Part shown: in pieces, positions 1 to 8,596 of the stretch
Layout: every line of letters begins with the position of its first letter
How positions within the stretch are numbered: the first letter of the stretch is position 1
From: Oscillospiraceae bacterium
Lineage (GTDB): Bacteria; Bacillota; Clostridia; Oscillospirales; Acutalibacteraceae
DNA length: 15,440 nucleotides
Reading direction: 5' to 3'
Assembly (NCBI GenBank): GCA_031270785.1
Contig: JAISWM010000110.1
Span: 1 to 15,440 of the forward strand
Program-made: the position numbers and the translations under genes
Notes under the pieces: model-generated
Database searches by the model: none
What the model saw: the letters and a program-made list of their open reading frames with translations, nothing else
Told to the model about the DNA's origin: nothing

Positions 1-348
1 GCAATTTTTTGCCAAGTGCGGCATTAGCTTCGGATTCAGCTAGTGCGGCATTGGCCTCCGCCTCATCAGCTGACAATATTGCTCATATTTGGCATCGGCT
101 ACTTCACGTTCGGCTTTAACTTTGGCTTCAGCTAGTGCGACATTAGCCCTGGCTTCAGCTAGTGCGGCATTAGCTTCAGCTTCATCGGGCGCGGCTTTAG
201 CTGCGTTATAAGCTTTATAAAATGCGTCATAAGCTTCAACGAATGCAGCATTAGCTTCGGCTTTGGCTTTAACTTTAACTAGTGCGGCATTAGCTACCCC
301 AGCAGCCGAAACTGCTCACGGTTGGCTTCGTATATGCCATGTGCGACA
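1..348 (-). pseudogene. Frameshifted continuation of the GTPase C-terminal repeat tail
   Basis: Past the stop at 349, the minus strand keeps encoding the same Ala/Glu-rich repeats (ANAALAEA, KAKAE and similar), but in changing frames. Positions 297-362 encode a second copy of the module ending EANREQFRLLG (compare EAKQNQWRLLG in the intact gene), one frame away. Positions 58-294 return to the original frame and give a long run of ANAAL-type repeats ending near KYEQY. Positions 3-69 need a third frame. The tail once, or in other alleles, extended at least about 110 residues further and leaves the window at position 1. Either the repeat array is decaying by indels, or the assembly has errors in repeats. 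Confidence 0.6.
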
Positions 349-1179
349 TTAAATTCGGTTTCGGCGCATTAGCTGCTGCCCCAGCAGCCGCCACTGATTC
401 TGTTTGGCTTCGAATACATCACGTGCGGCATTATATTCGGCTTTGGCTTTAACTAGTGCGGCATTAGCAGCTTCGACTTCACCGGGTGTTTTGGCATTTG
501 CGGCATTACTTTCGGCTTCACCGAATGCGACATTGGCTTTAATTAGTGCGGTACGAGCTTCTTCGATTGCGTTAAGAACTTTATTGTTTTCGGCATAAAC
601 TTCATTTAATGCTTTAACTTCGGCTTCAGCTATTTCATTTGCTAAACGGAATATCATTTCTTTAAGATCTTCCATTCCCTCGCCTGTTTTAGCACTTGTG
701 ATATATAAATACGTTATACCATATTCTACTCCTTTGTCCAGTGCGTCATAGCACATTTCAAAACTACTACGATCTGCTTTATTTGCTACCAAAAAAATTG
801 GTGTACCTTCGTATGCGGTTTTTATCGTTTCTACATACTTACCGATATATTTTGTACTATTTGGGTCAGTAACATCAAAAACAATAGCCGCCATTGCTAA
901 ACGTCCAACATACGCTTGAGCTGCACCTTGCTCTTCGGCAGGGATATCCCACACGTAAACATTATAGTTTCCTATCTGCAACGGGTAAGATTCAGGCATT
1001 TTAGTATGGCAATAGTTACCTCTAAACGTATTTCTCAACATTCTATCAATCACTGAAGTTTTCCCTGCTTCTGGATCTCCAAGAACTACCACATTGACAT
1101 CTACAGCATGAACATTAATTAAATTTGAAAACATAAAAGCGAATGTGCAAATCTGTGCCATAAATTTTTTAAATTTCAT
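349..1179 (-). CDS. Secreted Rab/Ras-like small GTPase with Ala-rich helical tail
   Basis: The 276-residue protein starts with a probable Sec signal peptide: KFKK at 2-5, a hydrophobic core at about 6-21 and a VHA cleavage site at 23-25. The GTPase domain begins immediately afterwards. Visible motifs are a P-loop GDPEAGKTS (34-42), a switch II strand WDIPAEEQ (77-84), NKAD (133-136) and TSAKTGEG (161-168); the last is very Rab/Ras-like. In Ras-family proteins switch II reads WDTAGQE, so here the G3 glycine is Ala81 and the catalytic Gln position is Glu82, which suggests slow or altered hydrolysis. Residues 180-267 form a charged, Ala-rich helical region with repeats of the ANAAL type. There is no C-terminal prenylation cysteine. 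AAGGAGT lies 10 nt before the ATG, downstream of a near-consensus promoter. By inference it is exported and acts on host trafficking or at the cell surface. A divergent bacterial MglA/Rup-type GTPase is an alternative, but the signal peptide argues for export. Confidence 0.8.
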   Translation of the reverse strand: MKFKKFMAQICTFAFMFSNLINVHAVDVNVVVLGDPEAGKTSVIDRMLRNTFRGNYCHTKMPESYPLQIGNYNVYVWDIPAEEQGAAQAYVGRLAMAAIVFDVTDPNSTKYIGKYVETIKTAYEGTPIFLVANKADRSSFEMCYDALDKGVEYGITYLYITSAKTGEGMEDLKEMIFRLANEIAEAEVKALNEVYAENNKVLNAIEEARTALIKANVAFGEAESNAANAKTPGEVEAANAALVKAKAEYNAARDVFEAKQNQWRLLGQQLMRRNRI

Positions 1180-1225
1180 AATATTGATACTCCTTCAATT
1201 TTTAAGTTAAAATTGTTATAACTTA

Positions 1226-1254
1226 ATTCTAACATGCTTTTTATGTTTTGTCAA
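1226..1254 (-). promoter_or_regulatory. Near-consensus sigma-A promoter of the GTPase gene
   Basis: On the minus strand, TTGACA (1249-1254) is separated by exactly 17 nt from TAGAAT (1226-1231). The predicted transcription start is near 1219, giving a leader of about 40 nt that carries AAGGAGT at 1189-1195. This is a perfect -35 and a 5/6 -10, so strong constitutive transcription is expected. Nothing operator-like is evident around it. Confidence 0.75.
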
Positions 1255-1270
1255 GCAAAAAATATCAATA

Positions 1271-1355
1271 TATAGCTGCTACATTTGAAAAAAGTAAATT
1301 TGTTTGTGCAGCCCTTCCAATAGGCTTGCGGGGAAAGAGTGGTAAAAAATTAGTT
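1271..1355 (+). repeat. Palindromic-repeat fragment like that at 9341-9425
   Basis: TATAGCTGCTACATTTG followed by AAAAAGTAAATTTGTT matches the sequence at 9341-9373, and both run through a GC-rich stem remnant into AAAAAATTA. It lies between the addA end and the GTPase promoter and codes for nothing convincing. The same interval gives a spurious plus-strand open frame. Confidence 0.6.
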
Positions 1356-1433
1356 GATAATATTTTTCCCCCGCGTAAATCGGCGGGGGAAAAAATAAAA
1401 ATATCACTGTTTCAAAAAGTTTTTACTATAAAA
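1350..1433 (+). repeat. Chimeric hairpin repeat overlapping the 3' end of addA
   Basis: The left half, ATTAGTTGATAATAT, is the left arm of the 82-bp element. It leads into a 12-bp perfect stem: TTTTTCCCCCGC (1363-1374), an 8-nt loop, then GCGGGGGAAAAA (1383-1394). The right half, including GTTTCAAAAAGTTTTTACTATA, matches 9107-9130. The element supplies the addA stop codon. The hairpin may end addA transcription, but no clear U-run follows it on the minus strand. Confidence 0.65.
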
Positions 1434-4400
1434 TTATTTAAATAAAAAGAGTATATAATAAGTTCTTTAACTTTTACGTTTTCACATTTTTCAAAAGCAT
1501 TTTTATATATGCTTAGTTGCCTTGAGTACTTGTTTGATAAATCATTTATATCATTGGTTTTATCTGTTTTGTAGTCGACAATTACATATTCCCCATCATT
1601 ATCTTCAAATACACAATCTATAGAACCAATTAGTATCGAGCTTTCTTCTTCGATATCAATGTTTAATTCAGCGGCGCCGCTGATATAGGCGTTGCTGTTG
1701 AAAAAATCAACCTCGTTTGCGTAATCTATTCCCGCCGCCGACGGGGGAGAATTATGAAAAATCATACATTTTTTTAAGATGCCGGCTATATCAGTATAAT
1801 TAACGGTAAATCTATACTCTCGATATAATTTATTGGCTTTTAATATTTTTTGCCCGATGGTACTTTTGAAAAAATTATGAATGGAATTTCTGTCTATAAC
1901 ATTAATTTCATTTGGGGTCATTATGCCTTGCTCAATAATGTATGATAGATACCGGTCTAAATTTTGTGTTGCCTTATTATAGTCCGCAAAATACATGAAA
2001 TTGTGCAGAATGGTCCCTTTTTCGCCGGGACTTACATTAATTTCAGACATAAACGCCGGCCTTGAAGAAGCGATATTTTCCTTCCAGGTGTCTTTTTTTA
2101 ATAAATCAGTAGCTGTAACTTTAAGGGGTATTTTATTGACGCTTGAATACGGATATACAAACTCGAATCTTTCTTTTATTTTGCCTAGTAAGCTATTGTC
2201 AATGTTTAAATTTGAAATTTGTTTTTCTATAATATTATCTCTTTTTACTATATTGTTATTTCCCGCGTAAGAAATGTTTATATCAAAAATATTTTCGGTA
2301 TTGTTTTGAAAATGTTTTGGCGTTTTTCCGATTTTTTCATATAATTTTTTGCCGGATGAGCTTTTTAAAGCGCACAAAGTAACCCAGTCTAAGAAACAGT
2401 TGCAATTTTTAATGATGTAAGGTGATATATCTGCGCTTATATCATTTAATTTAGTCATTTTATTAAGATATTCTTCAATATTTTCTACGTGTGACATAAT
2501 TATAAGTTTTTGTTTTGCCCTGGTAAGCGCAACGTAAAGTATTCTGAGATTTTCTGATATTTCTTGCTTATTGATACCTATTTTAATGGCTTGCCGTTGA
2601 ATATTATTGAAATTTATGATGTTTTTTTGATCTTTTAATTTAAAACTTACTCCTAAACTTGGATGTATGAGAACTTTTTTGCTGCTTTTATTGAATTGTC
2701 TGGAACATCCCGCCAGAATACATACCGGGAATTCCAACCCTTTTGATTTATGTATGCTCATTATGCGGACTTCATCGGATAGTTCAGACGTAATGTTTGA
2801 GGAGACAATCGGATTAATTTTTTTATCTATGAGTCTGTCTATAAATAAAAGAAATTCAGATAAATCTTTACAAATATCATTTTGATATTTTTTCGCGTAA
2901 TTTAAAAATAGTCTAAGATTTGATAATTTGGCGTTCCCTTTCGGCATAGCCCTTATAATTTCTGTATACCCCGTATCCGCATATATGTGATTTATAAGGT
3001 CATGTACTGACATTACCGCAGAAAAAGCCCTATACGAACTAATTTTATCCATAAATTTTTTGCAATCGACGTTTCCTGAATCTGAAAGATCTTTTATAGC
3101 GAAGTACATTGGTACGTCTTGCCTAAACAGCCTGATTTTACTAAGATCATCTGGAGTGAATCCAAATATAGGGCTCATTAAAGCTGCTATTAAAGGAATA
3201 TCTTGAATAGGATTGTCTATCACCTTTAAGATAGATAATATGGTAGATATTTCATAAGTATCAAAAAAATTTTCTCCTAAATCTATAAAACAGGGGATAT
3301 CTAATTTATTTAATTCTTGGGAGTATATTTTAGCACAGGTTTTTGCAGACCTTAATAATACGCAAATATCGCTGTATTTTACAGGGCGAGTGGTTTCTTT
3401 ATCTTTTATCATATATTTTTTATCAATCATATCAGATATTAAATCCGCAATGCGGCGGGATTCTATAATTTCGCTGGAGCTGTTTTTATAATCTTTCTTA
3501 CCATATATGATTTCTAAAGAAGTATTACTTTGGCTTAAATTTTTATCGGAGCACACTAAGTATTCTTCTTGGCTATATGATATGTCAGAAGTTTTTTCGG
3601 ACATCAAATTTTTAAATATAAAATTAACGCTGTTTATAATTCCTTCGGTACTTCTGAAATTTTTGTCAAGTATTATTTTGGCGGGGTAGCTGTCAATTTC
3701 AGAATTATAATTATTATACATGTTTTTTTTATTTATAAAATTTTCCGGCCTTGCCTGGCGAAACCCATATATGCTTTGTTTAACGTCCCCTACTATAAAA
3801 AGATTTTTTTCATCTTTAGACATCATTTTAAATATCATATTTTGTGTTTCGTTAGTATCTTGATACTCATCAACTATTATTTCCTCAAATTTTTGTGAAA
3901 ACTCTTTTGCGAATTGACTTTTTATAACCTTGCCGTCTTGGCTTTGCTCTGTTAATAATTTCAGCGTCCATTTTTCCAAATCGTTAAAGTCAGCAATATT
4001 TTTTTCTTTTTTTAAATTGTCAAGATAGTAACCGAATTTTGCAACCGCTTCAAATAATTTTACGACTAATGGGTGCATTTTTTCGAGAGTGCTTTTATTT
4101 TCATTCTTATCATATAAAAAACAGGATTTAATTTTTTTAATGGTTTTATTTATGAGTTCTTTGTTTTCGTCAATTGTCAGTTTATATGGATTATCTTTAA
4201 TTTCTTTAACTTTTCTGTCATATGATCCGTCATATTTAAGAGAATTGATATTCTCAAAAACCGTATCCCAATCTTGGTTTAGGGTATTATATATGTTTTG
4301 AAAGAGATCTAGATTTTTTTGTATGTTTTGAAAGTACGCTTTTAGCATATTTGGGTCTTTATTTAATATTTGCAGCGAATTTTTTGTAAGCAAAATTAAA

Positions 4401-5080
4401 AATTCTAAGCTTTCTTTGGTGTGTTTTATTATTACCTTCCCCATGGGGGTATCGGTTATATCCGTGCGGCCGCTGCACAAATAGAGGTTTGATTTTTCTT
4501 TGGACCATTTTTCCTCAAACGGAAAAGACCTTATAAAATTGTATATTTCTTCTATTGTATCCGTAAAGGAAGAGTCGTTTTTTTCTTGGCTTAGAGTATT
4601 TACAAGTTCTAGGAAAGTATTATCATTTTCATTATAAAATTCGTCCATTAAAGTATTCATTGCTTTATCTTTTAAAACGGAGATTTCTCCATTTTCAGAT
4701 ATTCTAAAATTGGGAGATATATTTAATCTATAAAAGTTATCCTTAACAATATTATTGCAAAAACTGTGTATAGTGCCGATATTGGCTCTTCTTATAAGGA
4801 TTTGCTGGCGTTTTAAATTTATATCATTCGGATTATTTGCAATCATTTCGGAAAGCCTATTTGAAATACGTTTTTTCATTTCACCGGCGGCGGCATTTGT
4901 AAATGTTACTATTAAAAGTTTGTCAGCGCTGCAAGGGCTAATTTTATCGGTAAGACGTTTAACCACTCTTTCTACAAGCACTGCTGTTTTTCCGGAACCT
5001 GCGCCGGCCGATACGAGCACAGTGCCGTTTCTTGCGTTTATGGCGTTTTTTTGATTTTGAGTCCATTTTGTTTCAGACAT
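1412..5080 (-). CDS. addA: AddA, ATP-dependent helicase-nuclease subunit A
   Basis: This is the 3'-5' helicase and nuclease subunit of AddAB, which resects double-strand breaks and loads RecA after Chi recognition in the cytoplasm. The 1222 residues match the family's usual length. UvrD/Rep-type motifs are visible: the Q-motif region WTQNQKNAI (6-14), Walker A SAGAGSGKT (24-32), motif Ia VTFTNAAAGEMKKRI (58-72), motif II VDEYQDT (403-409), GDVKQSIYGFRQARP (431-445), then SIHKSKGLEFP and YVALTRAK. The C-terminal PD-(D/E)XK nuclease has D1155 and VDYKTDK with D1169 and K1171. It starts 2 nt after the addB stop with only a weak Shine-Dalgarno, so translational coupling is likely. Residues 1110-1137 are a GC-rich probable insertion, and the last residues and the stop lie in a repeat element. 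Confidence 0.96.
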   Translation of the reverse strand: MSETKWTQNQKNAINARNGTVLVSAGAGSGKTAVLVERVVKRLTDKISPCSADKLLIVTFTNAAAGEMKKRISNRLSEMIANNPNDINLKRQQILIRRANIGTIHSFCNNIVKDNFYRLNISPNFRISENGEISVLKDKAMNTLMDEFYNENDNTFLELVNTLSQEKNDSSFTDTIEEIYNFIRSFPFEEKWSKEKSNLYLCSGRTDITDTPMGKVIIKHTKESLEFLILLTKNSLQILNKDPNMLKAYFQNIQKNLDLFQNIYNTLNQDWDTVFENINSLKYDGSYDRKVKEIKDNPYKLTIDENKELINKTIKKIKSCFLYDKNENKSTLEKMHPLVVKLFEAVAKFGYYLDNLKKEKNIADFNDLEKWTLKLLTEQSQDGKVIKSQFAKEFSQKFEEIIVDEYQDTNETQNMIFKMMSKDEKNLFIVGDVKQSIYGFRQARPENFINKKNMYNNYNSEIDSYPAKIILDKNFRSTEGIINSVNFIFKNLMSEKTSDISYSQEEYLVCSDKNLSQSNTSLEIIYGKKDYKNSSSEIIESRRIADLISDMIDKKYMIKDKETTRPVKYSDICVLLRSAKTCAKIYSQELNKLDIPCFIDLGENFFDTYEISTILSILKVIDNPIQDIPLIAALMSPIFGFTPDDLSKIRLFRQDVPMYFAIKDLSDSGNVDCKKFMDKISSYRAFSAVMSVHDLINHIYADTGYTEIIRAMPKGNAKLSNLRLFLNYAKKYQNDICKDLSEFLLFIDRLIDKKINPIVSSNITSELSDEVRIMSIHKSKGLEFPVCILAGCSRQFNKSSKKVLIHPSLGVSFKLKDQKNIINFNNIQRQAIKIGINKQEISENLRILYVALTRAKQKLIIMSHVENIEEYLNKMTKLNDISADISPYIIKNCNCFLDWVTLCALKSSSGKKLYEKIGKTPKHFQNNTENIFDINISYAGNNNIVKRDNIIEKQISNLNIDNSLLGKIKERFEFVYPYSSVNKIPLKVTATDLLKKDTWKENIASSRPAFMSEINVSPGEKGTILHNFMYFADYNKATQNLDRYLSYIIEQGIMTPNEINVIDRNSIHNFFKSTIGQKILKANKLYREYRFTVNYTDIAGILKKCMIFHNSPPSAAGIDYANEVDFFNSNAYISGAAELNIDIEEESSILIGSIDCVFEDNDGEYVIVDYKTDKTNDINDLSNKYSRQLSIYKNAFEKCENVKVKELIIYSFYLNNFIVKTF
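1669..1752 (-). repeat. GC-rich palindromic in-frame segment in addA
   Basis: Within AddA residues 1110-1137, the DNA is far more GC-rich than its surroundings and contains GCGGCGCCGC and a CCCGCCGCCGACGGGGGAG core. The core resembles the GCCGACGG heart of the 117-bp hairpin elements. It sits between the strand beginning YREYRFTV and the nuclease strand ILIGSIDCVF, where I recall AddA proteins having a much shorter linker. It keeps the frame and leaves the active site intact, like Rickettsia palindromic elements. Confidence 0.45.
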
Positions 5081-5082
5081 AT

Positions 5083-8000
5083 TTATTTTTCATCGCTTTC
5101 TTTACGAATTTTTTTAATAACATCTTCTTTATTCAGGTCCGTAATTTCAGTAAATATTTCTTCTTCATATCCGCAAATCGGTTTGTAGGGGCATATACTA
5201 CATGAGGTATCTTTGCCTTGACTGTTTTTTATTGTCAGCGGTGAGGCGCTGATTTTACCGTTTATTAAATTTTTTCCCATCTTTGTAACTTTTTTTTCTA
5301 TATATTCAGTTATAAGGTTAAAATCTTCTTGACTTATTAAATTAGTGTCTTTAAACGTATTATTTTTATACTTTGAAACAGGTATGAATGTATTTGTTAT
5401 GCCTTTATCCATCCCCTCAATTATTAATTCATTATTGAGGATTAATCCGTCCATTTTAAAATTTTGATATATTTTATCTTTAATGTTTTCTTTTGTTTTT
5501 AATTCTTCGCTTTTAATATTGGGGTTTGCTATTCTCAGGTATAAAATGCCGGCAGGATTTACGTTTTTATATTTATAATCGTTTATGACAGACATCATAT
5601 ATAAAAACATTTGCAGGTTCAAACCATATAATATATCTGATAATTTAAATTTATCCGCTCCGGTTTTATAGTCTACTATTCTTATATATTTTGCATCTTC
5701 TGCGTTCATTTGATCTATTCTGTCTATTTTCCCTACTATTTGTACGAATATATCATCATCGATTTTTATATTAAGTGGGGCAATATCACCGAAGGACGCA
5801 ATTTTAATTTCACCGCCAATAGGGATAAATCTGCTTTGTTTTAAATCATCGCAAATATATTTTACCGCAAGCTCCACTGTTGTTAAACATTTTAATATTT
5901 GGTAATTAAATCTTTTTGATTTATTTTCGAATCCGCCCAAATTCTCATTTACGTATAAATTGATAAGTTCTTTTGATTTTTCTGCTATATTAAAATTGCT
6001 GCAGTTTTGTAAATTTTCATGGCCACTGTTTCTAAAAATATTTTCCAAAATAAAGTGAATTAAATTTCCGTATTCTAAAGAGTCAAATTTCGCTTTTTTA
6101 CGTTCTTTAGCGTTTAAGCCATATTTGCAGAAATAATAAAATTTACACAAATAAAAAGTTTTAATTTTTGAAGCGGACAGCTCCATTTTGTTTCCAAAGA
6201 GCTTTTTAGAATTTTCTTTATCATCAAAATCTAAAACTCTTTTTTTAACTATTCTTTCGAGCGACAAGATTTTTTCAGAATAATTATTTTTATTATAAAA
6301 ATAATGTTTTAAAGTGTAAAAAGGGTTTTCATATTTTTGAAAATTTTTCACAAGGAGTTCAAAGGCTGAAGATTCGCACCAAATAAAATCATCTAAAGTG
6401 GCGTTTTGTATATTTTTTACTTTTATGCCCGGAAAAATATTTTTTATATTGCTTATTATTTCAGACGGCAGATTTTCGGACAAAGATATATTTCTGGATG
6501 GCCAACTTATAAATACTTTTTCTGTGGAGCTTGTTACGGCTAAATATGTTAAAAATCTTTCATATATATCTTGCTGCTTTAAAGTCTGATTCATATTAAG
6601 CCCTAAAGATATTAAATACTGCCTTTCTTCATCGCTAATTATACTGTTTATCTTGGACACTTTTGGAAATATTCCGTCTATAGCTCCTATTATAAATATA
6701 ATTTTGGGGTTTGAAAGCCTTATTCGGCCTACAGACCCTACTGTTACTTCGTCAATATTTTGCGGAATAAAAGCAATGTCTTCCGATTTAACCGCCATAT
6801 TTAAAAGATTCATAAATTTTTTTAAAGAAATTTTCTGACTATAAAATATTTTGTCTATTTCATCAAGCGAATTTATTAAAATGTCCCATACCTTAGCTAA
6901 TTCTTCCGATAACAATTCATCTTTGCTTTCAATAAGGTGATTACAAAAATCTTGAATATTTTTTTGAATATTTATTCTTTCTAAAAATTGATATAGTGAG
7001 AAACATATTTTATGCCCGCTTGCGTTTGTGCAGTTTTTTTTGAATATCTCTAAAGGAGATATTATTTTTTTTCTAAGATGGTTTAGTTTTGACAGCTGAT
7101 TTATTTCTTCATCTTCAAATTCAGAAGAAAAACCCCTAGGATTTTTTGTAAATGGTAACAGCCACTCTTCATTTTTTATTTCCCAAAGAAGAATATAATT
7201 TTCAATTTCCGATATTTCCTCTATGTTAAATTCCGTCAAACCGGTTTTAAGATACTTGATTATATCTTGGGAATCATAATTGTTAATAACACAGCTTATC
7301 ACAGAAAACACCAAATTCAAAAGGCTGTTGTTTAATGGGGATTTAGGTTCATCTATAAAATACTGTATGTTATATTTTTTAAGATATTCTTTTAATATGC
7401 TTATATAGTGTTCGGCATCTCCGGTTATTATGGCAAAATCTTTAAATCTGTAATGCTGAGTAACTATCAGTTTTTTTATGGTTTTGGAAATGTAGTCACA
7501 TTCTTCGTATATATTATCAGCATTATATATAGTTATATTATCATTAAAATCAGTATATAGGGAAGGGTCGTTCCCGTGGGCGTTGTTCCCCGAAAAAGCA
7601 AATTGTTCGCGTAGCCTTCCTTTGCCGGCGCGGCAAGCGCTATGAAAAACTTGACGTTTTTCAAAAGTATTAGCCATAAAGAAATTTTTTTGCAATTCTT
7701 TAAGTTCATTATTTTTGAATCTTGGTAAATTTTCAGGCAGGTTTATAATATTTGTTTTGATGCGGTGGTTAGCAGATATTTTAAGAAGTTTATTAATAGT
7801 TGAGTAAACCGGAGAAAACAAATTAAGTTCCTCATCTTTGCATTTATGATAATTATCATCGCAGCAAAGTGTAATATATGATTCTTTCACTTGCGCTAAA
7901 ATATTTTCTATTATGTTCATTTGCTGACAATTAAATGTATGAAACGAATCTATAAAAACCGTGTATTGGCTAAACACTGGATTTTCAGATAAAAAATTAG

Positions 8001-8541
8001 ATATATCATTTAAATTATCAAGCGGGTCTAAAAATTCTTTTTTGGTCAGATTGTTGTAGTTGTCGAAGATGCATTTAAATTCTGATAATTTCTGTTTTAG
8101 TATTCCTTCATCCAGAGTATTGCAAATATTTTGTATATCTTCCGAAGAAATTTTCCCGGATTTGAACTCCTTTAAAGATTCTACTATTAAATCTATATTG
8201 TTAATGTCCGTGCTTTTGGAATACAGAATTAAATTATCTTTAGACTTATCAACAGCATAGCTCATAATGAGTTTTCTAAGCCCGTCGGTAAGTAAATTTT
8301 TGTACATGTAACCTGATTTTCGGAATATAAAATCAGATAGTCTTGTAAAACTCAAAATCTCTATAAATTTAAAGTTTTTTTCACCCAGAAGTTTTAAAAT
8401 CTCTTTTTCATTTGAAAATGAGGATTGTTCAGGGATAAGTAATATTATATTTTTATTATCAGATTCAATATTTCTTTTTATTAACTGCCTGAGTTTAACG
8501 GTTTTTCCACTGCCTGACGGGCCGAGTATAATATTGAAAAT
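5083..8541 (-). CDS. addB: AddB, ATP-dependent helicase-nuclease subunit B (ATT start)
   Basis: AddB partners AddA: it has an N-terminal P-loop, an inactivated helicase fold and a second nuclease domain with a 4Fe-4S cluster. The only ATG/GTG/TTG start (a TTG at 8355) would remove Walker A and has no Shine-Dalgarno. The frame stays open upstream and encodes ILGPSGSGKT, then IPEQSSF. GGGAGG (8550-8555) is 8 nt before an ATT at 8539-8541, giving 1152 residues starting (M)FNIILGPSGSGKT, as expected for AddB; another ATT at 8545-8547 is only 2 nt from the Shine-Dalgarno. The nuclease motif is GKIDRID followed by IVDYKTG and NLQMFLY. Fe-S cysteines are FYLCKFYYFC and CSICPYKPIC (C-x2-C-x5-C). Residues about 294-327 look inserted. 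The ATT could be an assembly error for ATG. Confidence 0.92.
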   Translation of the reverse strand: MFNIILGPSGSGKTVKLRQLIKRNIESDNKNIILLIPEQSSFSNEKEILKLLGEKNFKFIEILSFTRLSDFIFRKSGYMYKNLLTDGLRKLIMSYAVDKSKDNLILYSKSTDINNIDLIVESLKEFKSGKISSEDIQNICNTLDEGILKQKLSEFKCIFDNYNNLTKKEFLDPLDNLNDISNFLSENPVFSQYTVFIDSFHTFNCQQMNIIENILAQVKESYITLCCDDNYHKCKDEELNLFSPVYSTINKLLKISANHRIKTNIINLPENLPRFKNNELKELQKNFFMANTFEKRQVFHSACRAGKGRLREQFAFSGNNAHGNDPSLYTDFNDNITIYNADNIYEECDYISKTIKKLIVTQHYRFKDFAIITGDAEHYISILKEYLKKYNIQYFIDEPKSPLNNSLLNLVFSVISCVINNYDSQDIIKYLKTGLTEFNIEEISEIENYILLWEIKNEEWLLPFTKNPRGFSSEFEDEEINQLSKLNHLRKKIISPLEIFKKNCTNASGHKICFSLYQFLERINIQKNIQDFCNHLIESKDELLSEELAKVWDILINSLDEIDKIFYSQKISLKKFMNLLNMAVKSEDIAFIPQNIDEVTVGSVGRIRLSNPKIIFIIGAIDGIFPKVSKINSIISDEERQYLISLGLNMNQTLKQQDIYERFLTYLAVTSSTEKVFISWPSRNISLSENLPSEIISNIKNIFPGIKVKNIQNATLDDFIWCESSAFELLVKNFQKYENPFYTLKHYFYNKNNYSEKILSLERIVKKRVLDFDDKENSKKLFGNKMELSASKIKTFYLCKFYYFCKYGLNAKERKKAKFDSLEYGNLIHFILENIFRNSGHENLQNCSNFNIAEKSKELINLYVNENLGGFENKSKRFNYQILKCLTTVELAVKYICDDLKQSRFIPIGGEIKIASFGDIAPLNIKIDDDIFVQIVGKIDRIDQMNAEDAKYIRIVDYKTGADKFKLSDILYGLNLQMFLYMMSVINDYKYKNVNPAGILYLRIANPNIKSEELKTKENIKDKIYQNFKMDGLILNNELIIEGMDKGITNTFIPVSKYKNNTFKDTNLISQEDFNLITEYIEKKVTKMGKNLINGKISASPLTIKNSQGKDTSCSICPYKPICGYEEEIFTEITDLNKEDVIKKIRKESDEK
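7561..7662 (-). repeat. GC-rich palindromic in-frame insertion in addB
   Basis: About 100 bp inside addB (residues 294-327) is roughly half G+C in a very AT-rich gene and contains successive palindromes: GAAAAAC-5 nt-GTTTTTC (7644-7662), TTGCCG-GCG-CGGCAA (7622-7636), and GGAAGG/CCTTCC as outer arms of the remainder (7561-7566, 7615-7620). The encoded stretch, from RQVFHSACRAGKG to NDPSLYTD, interrupts the link between ELQKNFF and ITIYNADNIYEECDYI. As I recall, other AddB proteins have only a short linker there. It is frame-preserving, resembling Rickettsia palindromic elements in principle. Confidence 0.5.
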
Positions 8542-8566
8542 TTGAATTTCCTCCCGCTGCGATAAA

Positions 8567-8596
8567 ATTACAGTTGTTGCGCTTGAAAAAAAGCAA
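8567..8596 (-). promoter_or_regulatory. Candidate promoter for addBA
   Basis: On the minus strand, TTGCTT (8591-8596) is 18 nt from TGTAAT (8567-8572), which would place the start near 8560, just upstream of the GGGAGG at 8550-8555. The match is moderate (4/6 and 5/6), and the sequence lies at the edge of a repeat copy. Readthrough from the upstream tRNA-Arg gene is an alternative source of transcripts. Confidence 0.35.

Noticed and set aside
404..598. Plus-strand Ala/Ser-rich frame
   Set aside because: It is the mirror of the GTPase repeat tail and has no ribosome binding site.
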